In this document: one piece after another, positions 25,001 through 33,662 of the stretch
Layout: every line of letters starts with the position of its first letter
Position numbering within the stretch: the stretch's first letter is position 1
Assembly: GCA_029962745.1 (NCBI GenBank)
Contig: CM057157.1
Coordinates: forward strand, 469,491-533,490
Length of the DNA stretch: 64,000 nt
Reading direction: 5' to 3'
From: Echinometra lucunter
Taxonomy: Eukaryota > Echinodermata > Echinoidea > Camarodonta > Echinometridae
Notes under the pieces: model-generated
Told to the model about the DNA's origin: nothing
What the model saw: the letters and a program-made list of their open reading frames with translations, nothing else
Databases searched by the model: none
Position numbers and translations under genes: made by a program

Positions 25001-28000
25001 TCTCCAGGAATGAAAGGAACCAACCAGATCAGTAGGCAGAATAGACCTGGTCCATTGCGAGCTCTCAATGGCCAGGAATTGAATGATAACAGGAAGAAGG
25101 GTGGCCATGGTAGTGAAACACATGATATGCGTAAAAGAGCCAGTCAACCAAAGGATAAAGCTGGTAAAGTATTGCACACAAAGTCTTCAGGCTATGGTCT
25201 TCATGCAAATAGGCCAAGGCAAGGAAGACATTCTGCAGTTGATAGTAGCCAACAACACTCCTCGGAAAGCAATGCCAGGGACAGACAGATGTGTCCTAAT
25301 GTGCATGGAAGACAAGGTATCAGAATGCAGCATCAGCAGCAGTCTAAAGTTTCTTTTCAGGACCAAGTTGAATTTGACATCAAAGCCGATCAGCTGTGTC
25401 ATCAACACCAGAGTGATGCTCTCCCAGTGGATATGGAGAGTGTCCTTCCGCCACATCAGCAGCCAGGCACCCCTACTGGTCACTATCACTCGCCCATCAA
25501 CAAGCATTTGGTTAACACTCAACCTACACTACCCTCCCACAGCCCCCATACATTGCCAGTTTCCATCTCTCAAGATGGACAGTCTTATCCTGAAACCTCT
25601 AATCATCATCTTCAAGATAATGCAACAACTAGTGGTGGTCCTTTCCATCCTTCTCCAAAGACTGTTACCAGTCATGGACACTTGCACCCTATGACCACAT
25701 TGCCAAAAGAACATGTATTATCTCCTGTACATGGTGTGACTCAGAAATCAGAAGATGTGGTGGTCGTTCAAAGTGCTCCAAGTAGCATAGACAGGAGAAG
25801 TGATGCTCCTGTAACTAGGGACCAAAGCCAGTCGAGAGAACCATCTGATATGGATATTAGGACACTTGAAAAACTCAAAAGACAGGAAGAGATGATTCAA
25901 CAACTTCAGGAACAGGTTAGTGTTGATTTGTTTGTTTGTTTGTTTTTGCATGCTTTTCCTTTATTGAAAAGAATTATGTTGTAGTGTATGGAGCTGCATT
26001 CAGTTAGTGACACATATGTATACATGTACCTTTGCAAGAATCACTAGTTGATTGGATTGGTTAACGGAACTGACATGAAGGGTAGACATGTAATGTCATT
26101 TGGAATGACTTTGTTTTGTTTTATTTCTATGGTTGCTGTTCATTCTTTTGACTTTGCTCCTCACAGATCAAGTTACTACTTCAAGCACACAGCCCTCATT
26201 CTACATCTACACCACTGGGTTTGATGACACCTCCTGCTACTCCTCAAGGAGCTCAGAACATGGCCAATGAACCCACGTTATCTGCTCCTGTTCACAGTCC
26301 AGCTGAAACTGGTTCATTCCACTCTCATCCTGACAGTATCCAGCCTCCCACTGCAGCTACCCCTTCCCACAGACACCGTGTAAGAGATGCAACTGTACCT
26401 CAAAGCACAGCTCCTGGGAAGTGTGCTATAACTGGTGTAGCTACTTTGGCAGTGCATCAGCAGGTGACCATTGCAACATCGAGCGAGCAGTCCTCAAAAA
26501 CTCCTGTAATGTGTAGCATGGCTGTAAACACTGGTCAAAGTTTGTTCTGGTCCACACCTGTGGATGGCACGGTTTCTGATGCATCTGAGATGAAATCTGA
26601 CCAAGCTCAACCTAAGATTACCAGACGTAGCAGCATGACTACTCCAGTGCTTTCACCCATGGGTGATCCAGACTCCACCTCTACTCCTGTAGCAACTCAG
26701 TCTGGCCAGGAGCGACAATCTTCTGATATGCAGGAAGGTTTCACTAATGTCTTGCAGACAAGAAAAGTTATGGAAAGAGTGGACACAGAGAGTTGTCAAG
26801 AGTCTACAAGGAAATCATCACATTCTGCACAGTCAAGGTTAGCATTAACCGAGGAAAGCTCAGAAGTAATTTACCCTTATAAATGTTTTGATGGCTTAAT
26901 TTTATGATTGTTTGCAAGTTTATTTACCACTTAACCATCTTTCATACTAGGTTGTGTGGTATACAATCTCGTAAACTTTCAAGCATCACAGTTGTTGTTT
27001 TTTTTGCATGAAAAAGAAAATAGTTATTGTTTTCTTGTATTATTTCTGATTGATATGTGACATGCTCAGCATATTGGTTAATTATCAATCTTTCATATTT
27101 TGCAGTTTGTTGAATCTCAGTGGAAGATCTTCATATCCTGCAGGAGCTCATTATGCTAAATACTGTGTTTGATTTTTGTTTTTGAACCTAATGGCTTTCC
27201 ATCTTTTACTGTTGATTTCCAGTGATCAGCACACTCCCATTCAAAGCCCAGAGAGGAGGAGTCAAGATGAATCAAGCCATACCTTTGGAGCTAACCTGAG
27301 TAGCCCCACTCTAGGGGAGAGTGCCAGCACCTATGCCCCACCCCACCCACAGACATCTGATGAAGAGGGAGATGAAGATGAGGAAGATAGGAGAGACATG
27401 GAGAAAGAGAAGAGGACCAATATGGCGAGTCCTAGTTTACTTTACCGTGATGAGAGGAAGTTCTATGATAACCTGTTGGTGAGTACAATAGTACTCTCTT
27501 AACCCATTAACTACTCAATTCTCTCTTTCAGGCTTACTTTCTACAGGAGCAGCCTTGTTCATGAGTTCAATGGGTTGATATTTTCACTTCTGTTTAGTGG
27601 ATAGAAGATCTTGAGATATGTCCAAGCAAGTTAGAAAGAAAATAGTTCGTAAGATAATTTCTTCAAAAGATATTTGCCATGAAAGTTTCCTTAATTTCGA
27701 CTTATGTTATCAAGTGTAATGTTCAGTCAGTTTGTGCTTAATCTCTGATTTTACTTGATGCGACTGAAAGATACATTGTATCTTTCTCTTGAAAGTTTAA
27801 ATGACTATCACTTGGAATGAAATAATATTAACAAGTGTGTCATTACTGATATTTCAGGATGAATGACTTTATTTTCTCAAGATTATTCAGTGAAATTCAT
27901 TCTTTGAAAGTTACCTGTGTGCTAAAGCTCTTGATCCATGTGATAGTTTACAGTAATCTGTTTTTTTTTTCAGGTTACTACATGTACAGTACTGTTGACA

Positions 28001-30240
28001 TGGCAATGAATATTACCCTATGATTTATATCTTGTCAGGGTCAAGTCCAGCAATTACTACACACCGATGGCACTGAAAGAACCACTGCACCAAATCCTGT
28101 CATTGCAGAGGGTACTACTGATCCAGACCTGCCTTGTGCCTTGCCTGATATATCACTGGCTACCCTGGAGGAATTAGAGAAGCTTGGTATTAACCTCCAC
28201 AGCAAGGATATCACAATTACTGACAGATCACTCTACAGGTAGGATGAACATTTTCATTTCTTCTTGAAGGTAGTTTGTACCATTTTGATGTAGTCATGTG
28301 TACCGCTTGATTGTTCATTGACTTGTCTGAAATGGAGGGGGAATAAAACTCTTTTGATAGCTTTAAGGAAGGGGTGACATGACATTTGCTCCTGCAACAA
28401 TACTCTCACCTACTCCAAAGAGGTAGAGTTAGGGTTAGGGTTGTCATAGCCAAGGGGTTTTGGTTTCAGAATATTGTGAAGATAAGGATTAAGGTTTGAT
28501 TAGGTTTGGGGTTAGGTTTTATGTTTGGCTTAACATGCAGATTTCCCATGGGAACAATTGTCGCTGGAGCAAATGTCATCGAACCTAAAGGAAGATGACC
28601 CTCATTTTGTAATGGTAAGATTGATATTTTATATTCAGTAAGAATATTGAAGAATAACTGCAATTAAAGGAGTAATTTAAAGAGATTTCCATACCATGGC
28701 TACCATCCATGTTATTGCTCATAATAATTGTAATGGTTTTCTCAACTTGTATTATTGAAAGTTATGTGGTATCTGTAAAAACAATGGGCATTTTTGTTAT
28801 GCAAGTACCAGAAGCTTGATTGTATGTATTTTGCAGTTTTACCGTAGTAGGAATATTGTGTTGTAAATCTTTTTGTTCTTAGAAACAACAAAAAAATTGT
28901 GAGAAAAAAATTGATTTGTTAACAAAACTTGGTCATCTTATACCAGTGTGTCTTGTTTTAAAATAGAGTTACAGTTATACCAGCACTAAGTAAACTCTTC
29001 AGTCAAGTGATAAGATATATTCAAAATTAGCCCTTGTAAATGGACCACTTATAGATAGACGTACATTTTGATGGTAAAGGTCCATCAAATTTTTAATAGT
29101 TTTGAATAGGGAGTTTTCTCTTAGTATGTAGTCTTTAAACAATAATGATTTATAGTCCTTTTTGCCTTCAGTTTCAGATAAGTGCTAAAAATACTACATG
29201 TATTAAACTATTACCCCCTCCACATTTACTGCTTGTTTTCCTTTTAGTTTGTAAACATGCAGCTACTGTATGTTCTAACCTTTATCTTTGCCATTTTCAC
29301 TTTCCTTGAATAAATGTGTCTTTTTACACTGTCTTTACAGATGTACCTTGCTACTTTGCAAATATCAGTATAAATGAAATGAAACAAAACTGTATTTTTT
29401 TTTCTCCTTTATACATGCAGGTCCTTGTACAATGTGAGTCCTGACCTCCATCCTCATATCAACTATATCTCACTGGCAGATTTCACCTTTGACCCTTCTG
29501 ATCTCAGCATGGAAGCCAATGCCATTGCAATGAAGTATCTTAGTGATAGTGAGCTTACTAAGCTGTCTGCTGGCTTTCAAGGAGACAAGACACCGGGAAG
29601 ACGAGGAGTGGGAGGAGGAGGAGGAGTTAATCCTCTTCTGAGGTCAGTCCTGACTGGTATCAGGGGAGAAGGTGGTGCTAGCAGCAGAGGGGATGATGTG
29701 GACTCCAGCATAGGTGTTAATATGTCACTAGCCAGTAGGAAATACATGGAGAAATATGGTTTGTTAAGTGGGGGTGAGGGTGCAGCATCCCCAAGGGGGG
29801 ATGGACACCTGCTGAAACCATCACCTGTAAGATTCATGAAGTCACCTGCTATTGCTAGGACTAACTTACCCAGAGATGTAATGAAAGAAGACAAGCGTGG
29901 TACGAAAGCCAGACCAACTAGACTCTCTTACAGCCCTTCAAGGGAGGTGGATTCTCATCGTACTAAAGGTGTTGAACTGAATGCTCCTAATGCAAGGGAT
30001 GCTGATCTGACTTCAGACCCCCATCCTCCAAATGTTTTGGGGAATTTGCAAGCACAGAAGGTTGACAAGAGTGATGAAGATAGTGGTGCAAAAGGAAATA
30101 TACTTGACATCAGCAAACTGAAGCAACTTCCAAAATTGCTTTAGGTTGTAATTGACATCTCCCTAATGTGGAAATAGTGTCTAGTCAAGAGATATTAATG
30201 GGTTTAGGCTTTGCTCTTATTAATAAACATTATTCATGTA
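15857..30240 (+). CDS. STIL: STIL, centriolar assembly protein (14 coding exons, complete)
   Basis: STIL is a cytoplasmic/centriolar scaffold that binds and activates PLK4 and recruits SAS-6 and CPAP in procentriole assembly (known for the family). Fourteen GT-AG exons join in phase: 15870-16021, 16261-16311, 16571-16686, 17367-17548, 19017-19264, 19964-20047, 22641-22727, 23476-23620, 24200-24418, 24749-25915, 26167-26837, 27223-27478, 28039-28238 and 29421-30144. The CDS is 4302 nt, 1433 aa; human STIL is about 1290. Landmarks are [13 protein letters not shown] (about 112-124), [32 protein letters not shown] plus SVPELS (CPAP-binding region, about 418-440), a coiled coil [20 protein letters not shown] (about 802-821, PLK4-binding in vertebrates), SLFW, a STAN motif with [14 protein letters not shown] (1220-1233) and [10 protein letters not shown], and the terminus [14 protein letters not shown] see no KEN box in the last exon. 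Symbol confidence is high. Confidence 0.96.
16261..16311 (+). CDS. STIL: STIL coding exon 2
   Basis: A 51-nt exon, residues 51-68: [18 protein letters not shown]. It aligns with the vertebrate LWNPTPTGDFIYLHLSY segment and is in phase on both sides (acceptor ttccattcag, donor gtaaag). Confidence 0.85.
16571..16686 (+). CDS. STIL: STIL coding exon 3
   Basis: A 116-nt exon, residues about 68-107, with [13 protein letters not shown] matching vertebrate VTEKTIRLAYRHA, then [11 protein letters not shown]. It ends in phase 1 before the duplicated acceptor region of intron 3. Confidence 0.88.
16805..17086 (-). mobile_element. tRNA-derived SINE in STIL intron 3
   Basis: Read on the - strand it starts gcgctgtggtttagtggata (A-box-like), then a B-box-like gggttcaaaacc, then a conserved body with ccaagtccttcggagggg and a tail ending gcgctttataaatccagtta. 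The body matches the + strand copy at 52,018-52,258, so both belong to one SINE family. Confidence 0.8.
17221..17398 (+). repeat. STIL: Triplicated intron/exon boundary of STIL exon 4
   Basis: Three tandem units of about 58-62 bp each contain a pyrimidine tract, an acceptor AG and the first ~30 nt of exon 4. The acceptors precede 17247, 17309 and 17367. Only the third continues into an open reading frame ([15 protein letters not shown]). Using the first shifts frame by one extra A and stops at 17308. Using the second stays in phase at first ([12 protein letters not shown]) but meets a TGA at about 17369. Confidence 0.88.
17367..17548 (+). CDS. STIL: STIL coding exon 4
   Basis: A 182-nt exon, residues 107-167: [20 protein letters not shown] then [11 protein letters not shown] and SEDFIAAFK. 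It matches the strongly conserved vertebrate LTVDRFDPGREVP block. The chosen acceptor is the third of three tandem copies, the only one giving an open frame. Confidence 0.92.
17549..19016. other. STIL intron 4
   Basis: Nothing conserved is seen. A ~40-bp direct duplication (cccatgtaagactattgtca) lies at 18,030-18,100. Stray ORFs are short and lack splice signals. Confidence 0.5.
19017..19264 (+). CDS. STIL: STIL coding exon 5
   Basis: A 248-nt exon, residues 168-250. It carries [20 protein letters not shown], then [16 protein letters not shown] and DVQGSYKTG, matching vertebrate [13 protein letters not shown] and QVQGTYKYG. The donor is gtaaag. Confidence 0.93.
19341..19746. mobile_element. 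piggyBac-type MITE, copy 1 (STIL intron 5)
   Basis: Bounded by TTAA on both sides (19337-19340, 19747-19750). The termini are CCCATTCATGACAG and the complement of CTGTCACGAATGGG, an imperfect ~14-bp TIR starting CCC. A TTAA target duplication plus CCC-start TIR is characteristic of piggyBac. The element is 406 bp with no transposase. Sister copies lie at 32,588-32,996, 62,409-62,796 (inverted) and 20,594-21,509 (damaged). Confidence 0.85.
19964..20047 (+). CDS. STIL: STIL coding exon 6
   Basis: An 84-nt exon, residues 250-278: [27 protein letters not shown]. It is nearly identical to vertebrate [19 protein letters not shown] and is preceded by tctttatcag. Confidence 0.94.
20281..20322. promoter_or_regulatory. 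Perfect hairpin with two CRE-like TGACGTCA sites
   Basis: Two 19-nt arms (GGTACCCACTTTGACGTCA and its exact complement) flank a short A-rich loop in STIL intron 6. Each arm contains the palindromic CREB/ATF consensus TGACGTCA (20292-20299, 20303-20310). A degenerate third arm, gggtacctactttgatgtca, lies at about 20407-20426. It is more likely a transposon relic than a proven regulatory site. Confidence 0.55.
20594..21509. mobile_element. piggyBac-type MITE, copy 4, split by a nested insertion
   Basis: The left half (gacaggaattatttcaaacc...ttggcaacacc) and right half (ggtttttagggctctgtg...tcatgaatggg) align in order with the inverted copy at 62,409-62,796. The left terminus has lost the CCCATTCGT bases next to TTAA. 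Between the halves, about 20,911-21,408, lies an unrelated repeat. Confidence 0.75.
20911..21408. mobile_element. Nested repeat with AGGTCA direct repeats
   Basis: This repeat starts atgcctcagcccaccaaag and ends with ggaggcata...cattcatctag. It contains two related ~150-bp modules with ggatcaacttcaaacttggc and tgggagggac, each followed by AGGTCA direct repeats: 21096-21108, and a triple at 21233-21252. All have 1-nt spacing (DR1). It is a non-coding interspersed repeat; its class is not settled. Confidence 0.7.
22641..22727 (+). CDS. STIL: STIL coding exon 7
   Basis: An 87-nt exon, residues 278-307: [20 protein letters not shown] then NSFGIQER. It aligns with vertebrate WLSGITHIYSPQVW. The acceptor is ttttgtcag and the donor gtaagt. 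Confidence 0.94.
23140..23243. repeat. Two poly-G runs in STIL intron 7
   Basis: Runs of about 10-12 G lie at 23,140-23,150 and 23,231-23,242. Similar runs are scattered through the window. Potential G-quadruplex sites; run length may be imprecise in the assembly. Confidence 0.6.
23476..23620 (+). CDS. STIL: STIL coding exon 8
   Basis: A 145-nt exon, residues 307-355. It carries [20 protein letters not shown] then [14 protein letters not shown], matching the vertebrate FIIVLYSMTHKEPEFYEC...LHLFK block at the end of the structured N-terminal region. Confidence 0.93.
24200..24418 (+). CDS. STIL: STIL coding exon 9
   Basis: A 219-nt exon, residues 356-428. It is a serine/arginine-rich linker ([20 protein letters not shown]) ending [13 protein letters not shown]. 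This matches the proline-rich PRPIPSPHPV motif that contacts the CPAP TCP domain in studied orthologues. Confidence 0.9.
24749..25915 (+). CDS. STIL: STIL coding exon 10 (large disordered exon)
   Basis: A 1167-nt exon, residues 429-817. It opens with [13 protein letters not shown] (CPAP-binding neighbourhood), followed by about 360 low-complexity residues rich in Gln, His, Ser and Pro. It closes with the first half of the coiled coil, [16 protein letters not shown]. The coiled coil is cut exactly at the exon 10/11 junction. Other-frame ORFs over this exon are shadows. Confidence 0.94.
26167..26837 (+). CDS. STIL: STIL coding exon 11
   Basis: A 671-nt exon, residues 818-1041. It continues the coiled coil (IKLLLQAHS), then a Pro/Ser/Thr-rich stretch, and [12 protein letters not shown], matching the vertebrate STGASLFW motif. 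The donor gttagc at 26838 is weak, but the next exon joins in phase. Confidence 0.88.
27223..27478 (+). CDS. STIL: STIL coding exon 12
   Basis: A 256-nt exon, residues 1041-1126. It is an acidic stretch ([19 protein letters not shown]) ending ERKFYDNLL, matching vertebrate NQKIYQDLL just before the STAN-proximal region. The donor is gtgagt. Confidence 0.92.
28039..28238 (+). CDS. STIL: STIL coding exon 13
   Basis: A 200-nt exon, residues 1127-1193. It carries [11 protein letters not shown] (vertebrate GQVNHLLN) and [16 protein letters not shown] (vertebrate LNATLKQLRSLGVKI). The acceptor is cttgtcag. Confidence 0.93.
28379..28579. mobile_element. ~200-bp MITE with ATGACATTTGCTCC termini
   Basis: The left end is ATGACATTTGCTCCTGCAAC; the right end is its near-complement, ...GGAGCAAATGTCAT. 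The interior contains two to three TTAGGG-type repeats (about 28,428-28,442) and several gttaggttt words. It lies in STIL intron 13, has no ORF and shows no clear target duplication. Confidence 0.72.
29421..30144 (+). CDS. STIL: STIL coding exon 14 (STAN and C-terminus)
   Basis: A 724-nt terminal exon, residues 1193-1433, with stop TAG at 30142-30144. The STAN motif comprises [14 protein letters not shown] (1220-1233) and [15 protein letters not shown] (about 1294-1308), separated by a Gly-rich insert. The last 13 residues [13 protein letters not shown] match the vertebrate terminus LDVKRLRQLPKLF. Confidence 0.96.
30222..30227 (+). terminator. STIL: STIL poly(A) signal
   Basis: AATAAA lies 78 nt after the stop codon, the first canonical signal downstream. 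It predicts a short 3' UTR ending near 30,240. Confidence 0.75.
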
Positions 30241-30332
30241 TTAATTGATATTTGTAATATTGTAAACTGATCATATGTTTTACCAGCATATATGTGATAT
30301 TAACCTGATGGTCCCTGTATTTAACCAAACAG

Positions 30333-31011
30333 ACGGGGAGGGGGGCCATCATGACCACCCCTTCGACAATATTTGCCACAAAATTTGAATAGCCGCATTT
30401 CACGCTATGCCACACCACTTCCTGACTTTTTTCCTTTCCAGTCTTGCGCATCTTTTGACATCAAGTTCATGAGAATCCGTCATACCTTTAGAAAGTCATG
30501 TGACTTTTTGTGACCTCATGTCAGCCCGAAAACTGAGAATTTCTGAGTTTTGTGTACAAAACGAATGGGAAAAAAGCATTTCCTCATATTCCTCCTTCAT
30601 TCTCAATAATTTCTTCTTTAAGCTGATATCATCATCTATTCTAGGGCAAACCATAAAAAGGTTAATGTTGAAAAACAAAGAAATACATTAGAAATTTGCA
30701 AAACAATAAAACACATAAGAATTGAAATCACTTTCTGATTTTTTCCTTTTCTAATAATGTGTTTGATGTTTGTAAAGCACTTCTTGCATAGAAATTTCAT
30801 TTCCAGGGCCTTTCATAACTTGATTATCACTCAAAACATGTATTTACGAATAAAATTTGCATAAATTATCATTTGACTTGTAAAAATAAAGATTTACATA
30901 AAAAATAGCAATGGATTTGTGTTCTTCATGCAATTTTCAACATCTGTGCAAAATTTCGCGGCCAAGATATCAAGGGGGGCATCATGGCCTCCCATCCCCT
31001 CCCCCCCCCCC
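30333..31011. mobile_element. ~680-bp MITE with G-rich inverted ends
   Basis: The left arm (ggggaggggggccatcatga then ccacaaaattt) and the reverse complement of the right arm (gaggggatgggaggccatga then cgaaatttt) align imperfectly for about 60 bp. The interior is AT-rich and non-coding. It lies just 3' of STIL. Confidence 0.55.
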
Positions 31012-32587
31012 AGTCCTCATACATCTAAAATCTAAACTAGCCCAATCCTTTTAGGGTTAAGTCTATTGGAGTTTGAAAATTCAGTAGTCGGTGGAATAAA
31101 TTATGTTGGATATTTGTGAAGAATGCAGTAAATGAATATTTAGTAATACGTAATTTTGAATGTTGTAGTGTCATGTAGAAAAAAAAAAAAACCATTTCAA
31201 TTTGAGCTTGTATGATTCCACACACCCCACTCCTTTCAACAGCAATCACCCATAAGGAAATGAAAAAATGTTAAGGATACACACAGCTATTCACGATGTA
31301 GTGGGCAAAAATTTTCAAATGGGAATCATTCGTCTCATAAACTGCATCATATATTACATGTATTGAACATTTGCTAACTGTAGAATCAGTGACAAGATTG
31401 AAAGATATTCGTGCATATGATATATATGTTTTTAATATTAACCACACTGTATCACTTGAAAACGGCTCATGAATACATAAGTATAATATGTAAAACAGGT
31501 ACAGGAAAATGAAAACAGTGCATAACTTTAGTCTACCTCTTTAGATGTGTTTCACACATTTCGTAGAACTAAAGTGCAATCGAGCTTACTTCGTGTTAAA
31601 GAGGTACCAAGCATTTTATGAAAAGCGTAGTGTCCATCATATATATATATATATATATGTTTGGACTATGATTTAAGAAATGTTCCCCTTGTGCCACATT
31701 TATTAAGGGAGCTTATGTATGCGACTATACATGTATTTGACAACGCTAAGGAGGTTAGTATACATAGCTTTGGCAGCTTAAGGGTTAACAAAAGTTTCCT
31801 TCTCTGAATTTGCTAATGAACTTCTATATTATGTGTCAGAAAATGCATCAAAGGACTAATTTTTAAAAAAAATGGAGAAATAAATTCTTAAACTAAGTGC
31901 AGACAAGAGTAAGGAACATATTGTACTATTATAAGTGAAATGCTAACATGTACTTGTGCATGTTTCTAATAGTAAGTTAAACTTGGAGATAATTTCTTCT
32001 ATATTTCAACAATGGAAATCAGTAGTAAACTTCTACAGACAGCACACTTGTTATGCTTGAAAATTGTCAGTAAGTTTATCAAGCAATTCACATGACAATG
32101 GATATATTTATTTCTTCCCTTACAAATACTGGTATATGAACAGGAGATGTTATATTCAAATGAAAATACAATGTACATTCCTTTTTTCAGTGTCTCTAAA
32201 GCACATGTTCATTTCATTTCATCTTATTTTCTTTTCAGCCTTTAATTACATACAGCTTAGTTCAATTTGTAAATGTATTTATTTTGTCATCTCCATTTCC
32301 TACATATTTTTGTGTGTATGGATGTTATTGTGAATTATATCAAAATCAATTAGAGATAAACCTGAAAGGGATTTTTGTGTAATGCTTTGCACATAATTTG
32401 TGTAAATAAAAAGTCCAAAAGTCCTTCTCAAAATGTCATCATATATTGTGTATTTTTCTTTATTTACTATTAGTGGCAAGTCATGACTCTGCATATTGAA
32501 GCTGGTGATCATTCAGTCTGGATCAATGATCTATCAACCATTATATGCATTTCCTTTTGTCAATTCAAGCTTTTGATGCTTCTTTAT
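31012..32587. other. Gene-free AT-rich spacer
   Basis: No gene is recognised. A short (AT)n run lies at 31,639-31,658. ORFs are short and have no splice context. Confidence 0.5.
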
Positions 32588-32996
32588 CCCATTCGTGACA
32601 GAGGGTCCACATTATGTGGTTTGGTCTAATAACTTCTGATGCAGAGCCCTAGAAATCATACCAAATACATGAACAGAAAGAGCGAAAAATTCTACATATA
32701 CTGTGTCCATTTTTGTTGCATCAATATTTGTTGTTTGATGCTGAAAATTTTTTAAAGGAAAATAAGCATTAAAATCCTTAAATTGGCAATGCGATGGAAA
32801 GTTTAAAATTACCGTTTTTCCCTGCAAATTGGCAACTTTATGACTTCTCATTATACATTCTGTCAATTTATATTTATTTCAGATACATGACATTTCATAA
32901 GAAAAATGTAGCAAGAAAAGAAAAATGTTGGTGTTGCCAATTTGAAGAATAAAAGCTGATCAAATTAGGCTTTAAATAATTCCTGTCATAAATGGG
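32588..32996. mobile_element. piggyBac-type MITE, copy 2
   Basis: Same orientation as 19,341-19,746 and highly similar. The left target site has decayed to TTAT (32584-32587) while the right is TTAA (32997-33000). The termini are CCCATTCGTGACAG and ...CTGTCATAAATGGG. Confidence 0.85.
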
Positions 32997-33336
32997 TTAA
33001 GAAGACAAATCATAATCAGAAAATTCTAGTTTATGCAGTGATTGTGAAACATTCATTTTATTCCAGGAAAAAAAAAAGAGAGATGCTGGTTGCAGAAGAT
33101 ATGATTGTGCATAATGAAAATAAGGCAGTATACATGTAATATCAATGACGGGCCTGTAGATCATGATCACATAAAGGTACTTGTTATTATACAGTATAAT
33201 GCTTAATTAAAACTGAACATAAAATAAAGGCTGGTTCTATGTTGCCAGTAAATTATCATACAGAAATGCCCTTCATCATGCAAATATACAATTTCTACAA
33301 AGTAATATCAGCATGTTATATGATATGCATGCTTAC

Positions 33337-33342
33337 TTTATT
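33337..33342 (-). terminator. Poly(A) signal of the EF-hand gene
   Basis: AATAAA on the - strand, about 70 nt downstream of the predicted stop codon at 33412-33414. It supports the 3' end of that gene model. Confidence 0.6.
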
Positions 33343-33411
33343 TAATGTACACTGCAAGAGCAGAGTAGAGGGTTAAAAGGCTGCAGGCATCATTTAGAAT
33401 GGAATTCATCT

Positions 33412-33662
33412 TCAAGGTCTTCCCTGCATCCTTTGTTCCTGTCGATGTTGAAATCGAGGCGTGTTTCGATCTCGGATGTAGAGCTGCTCACGTTGACGAA
33501 TCATCTGCTCCTTCTTCCTGGTCAAGTGATCATGCTCCCGGGCTAGCTGCCCTTTGAAGTCAACCGATAGGTTCCTATGTTTGGATGGGGGTGGGGCAAG
33601 GCGTGTGGTAGGATGGGGAATGGTGTGAGCCTGAAGCTCTGCCAGGGTTAATGCTTTGTCTC
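33412..33662 (-). CDS. EF-hand gene exon 4 (terminal)
   Basis: A 251-nt exon with acceptor ctcaatacag. It completes EF loop 2 (DKALTLAE) and encodes the basic/acidic tail with LAREHDHLTRKKEQMIRQRE, ending at TGA 33412-33414. Frame continuity across the EF loop strongly supports joining it to exon 3. Confidence 0.78.

Noticed and set aside
25083..25694. 203-codon + strand ORF
   Set aside because: It lies in another frame over STIL exon 10, whose own frame is continuous and family-matched.
27107..27170. Possible extra STIL exon after a tttgcag acceptor
   Set aside because: It reads [10 protein letters not shown] in phase but meets a stop before any usable donor; exons 11 and 12 join in phase without it.
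29577..29894. 105-codon - strand ORF
   Set aside because: Antisense shadow of STIL exon 14.
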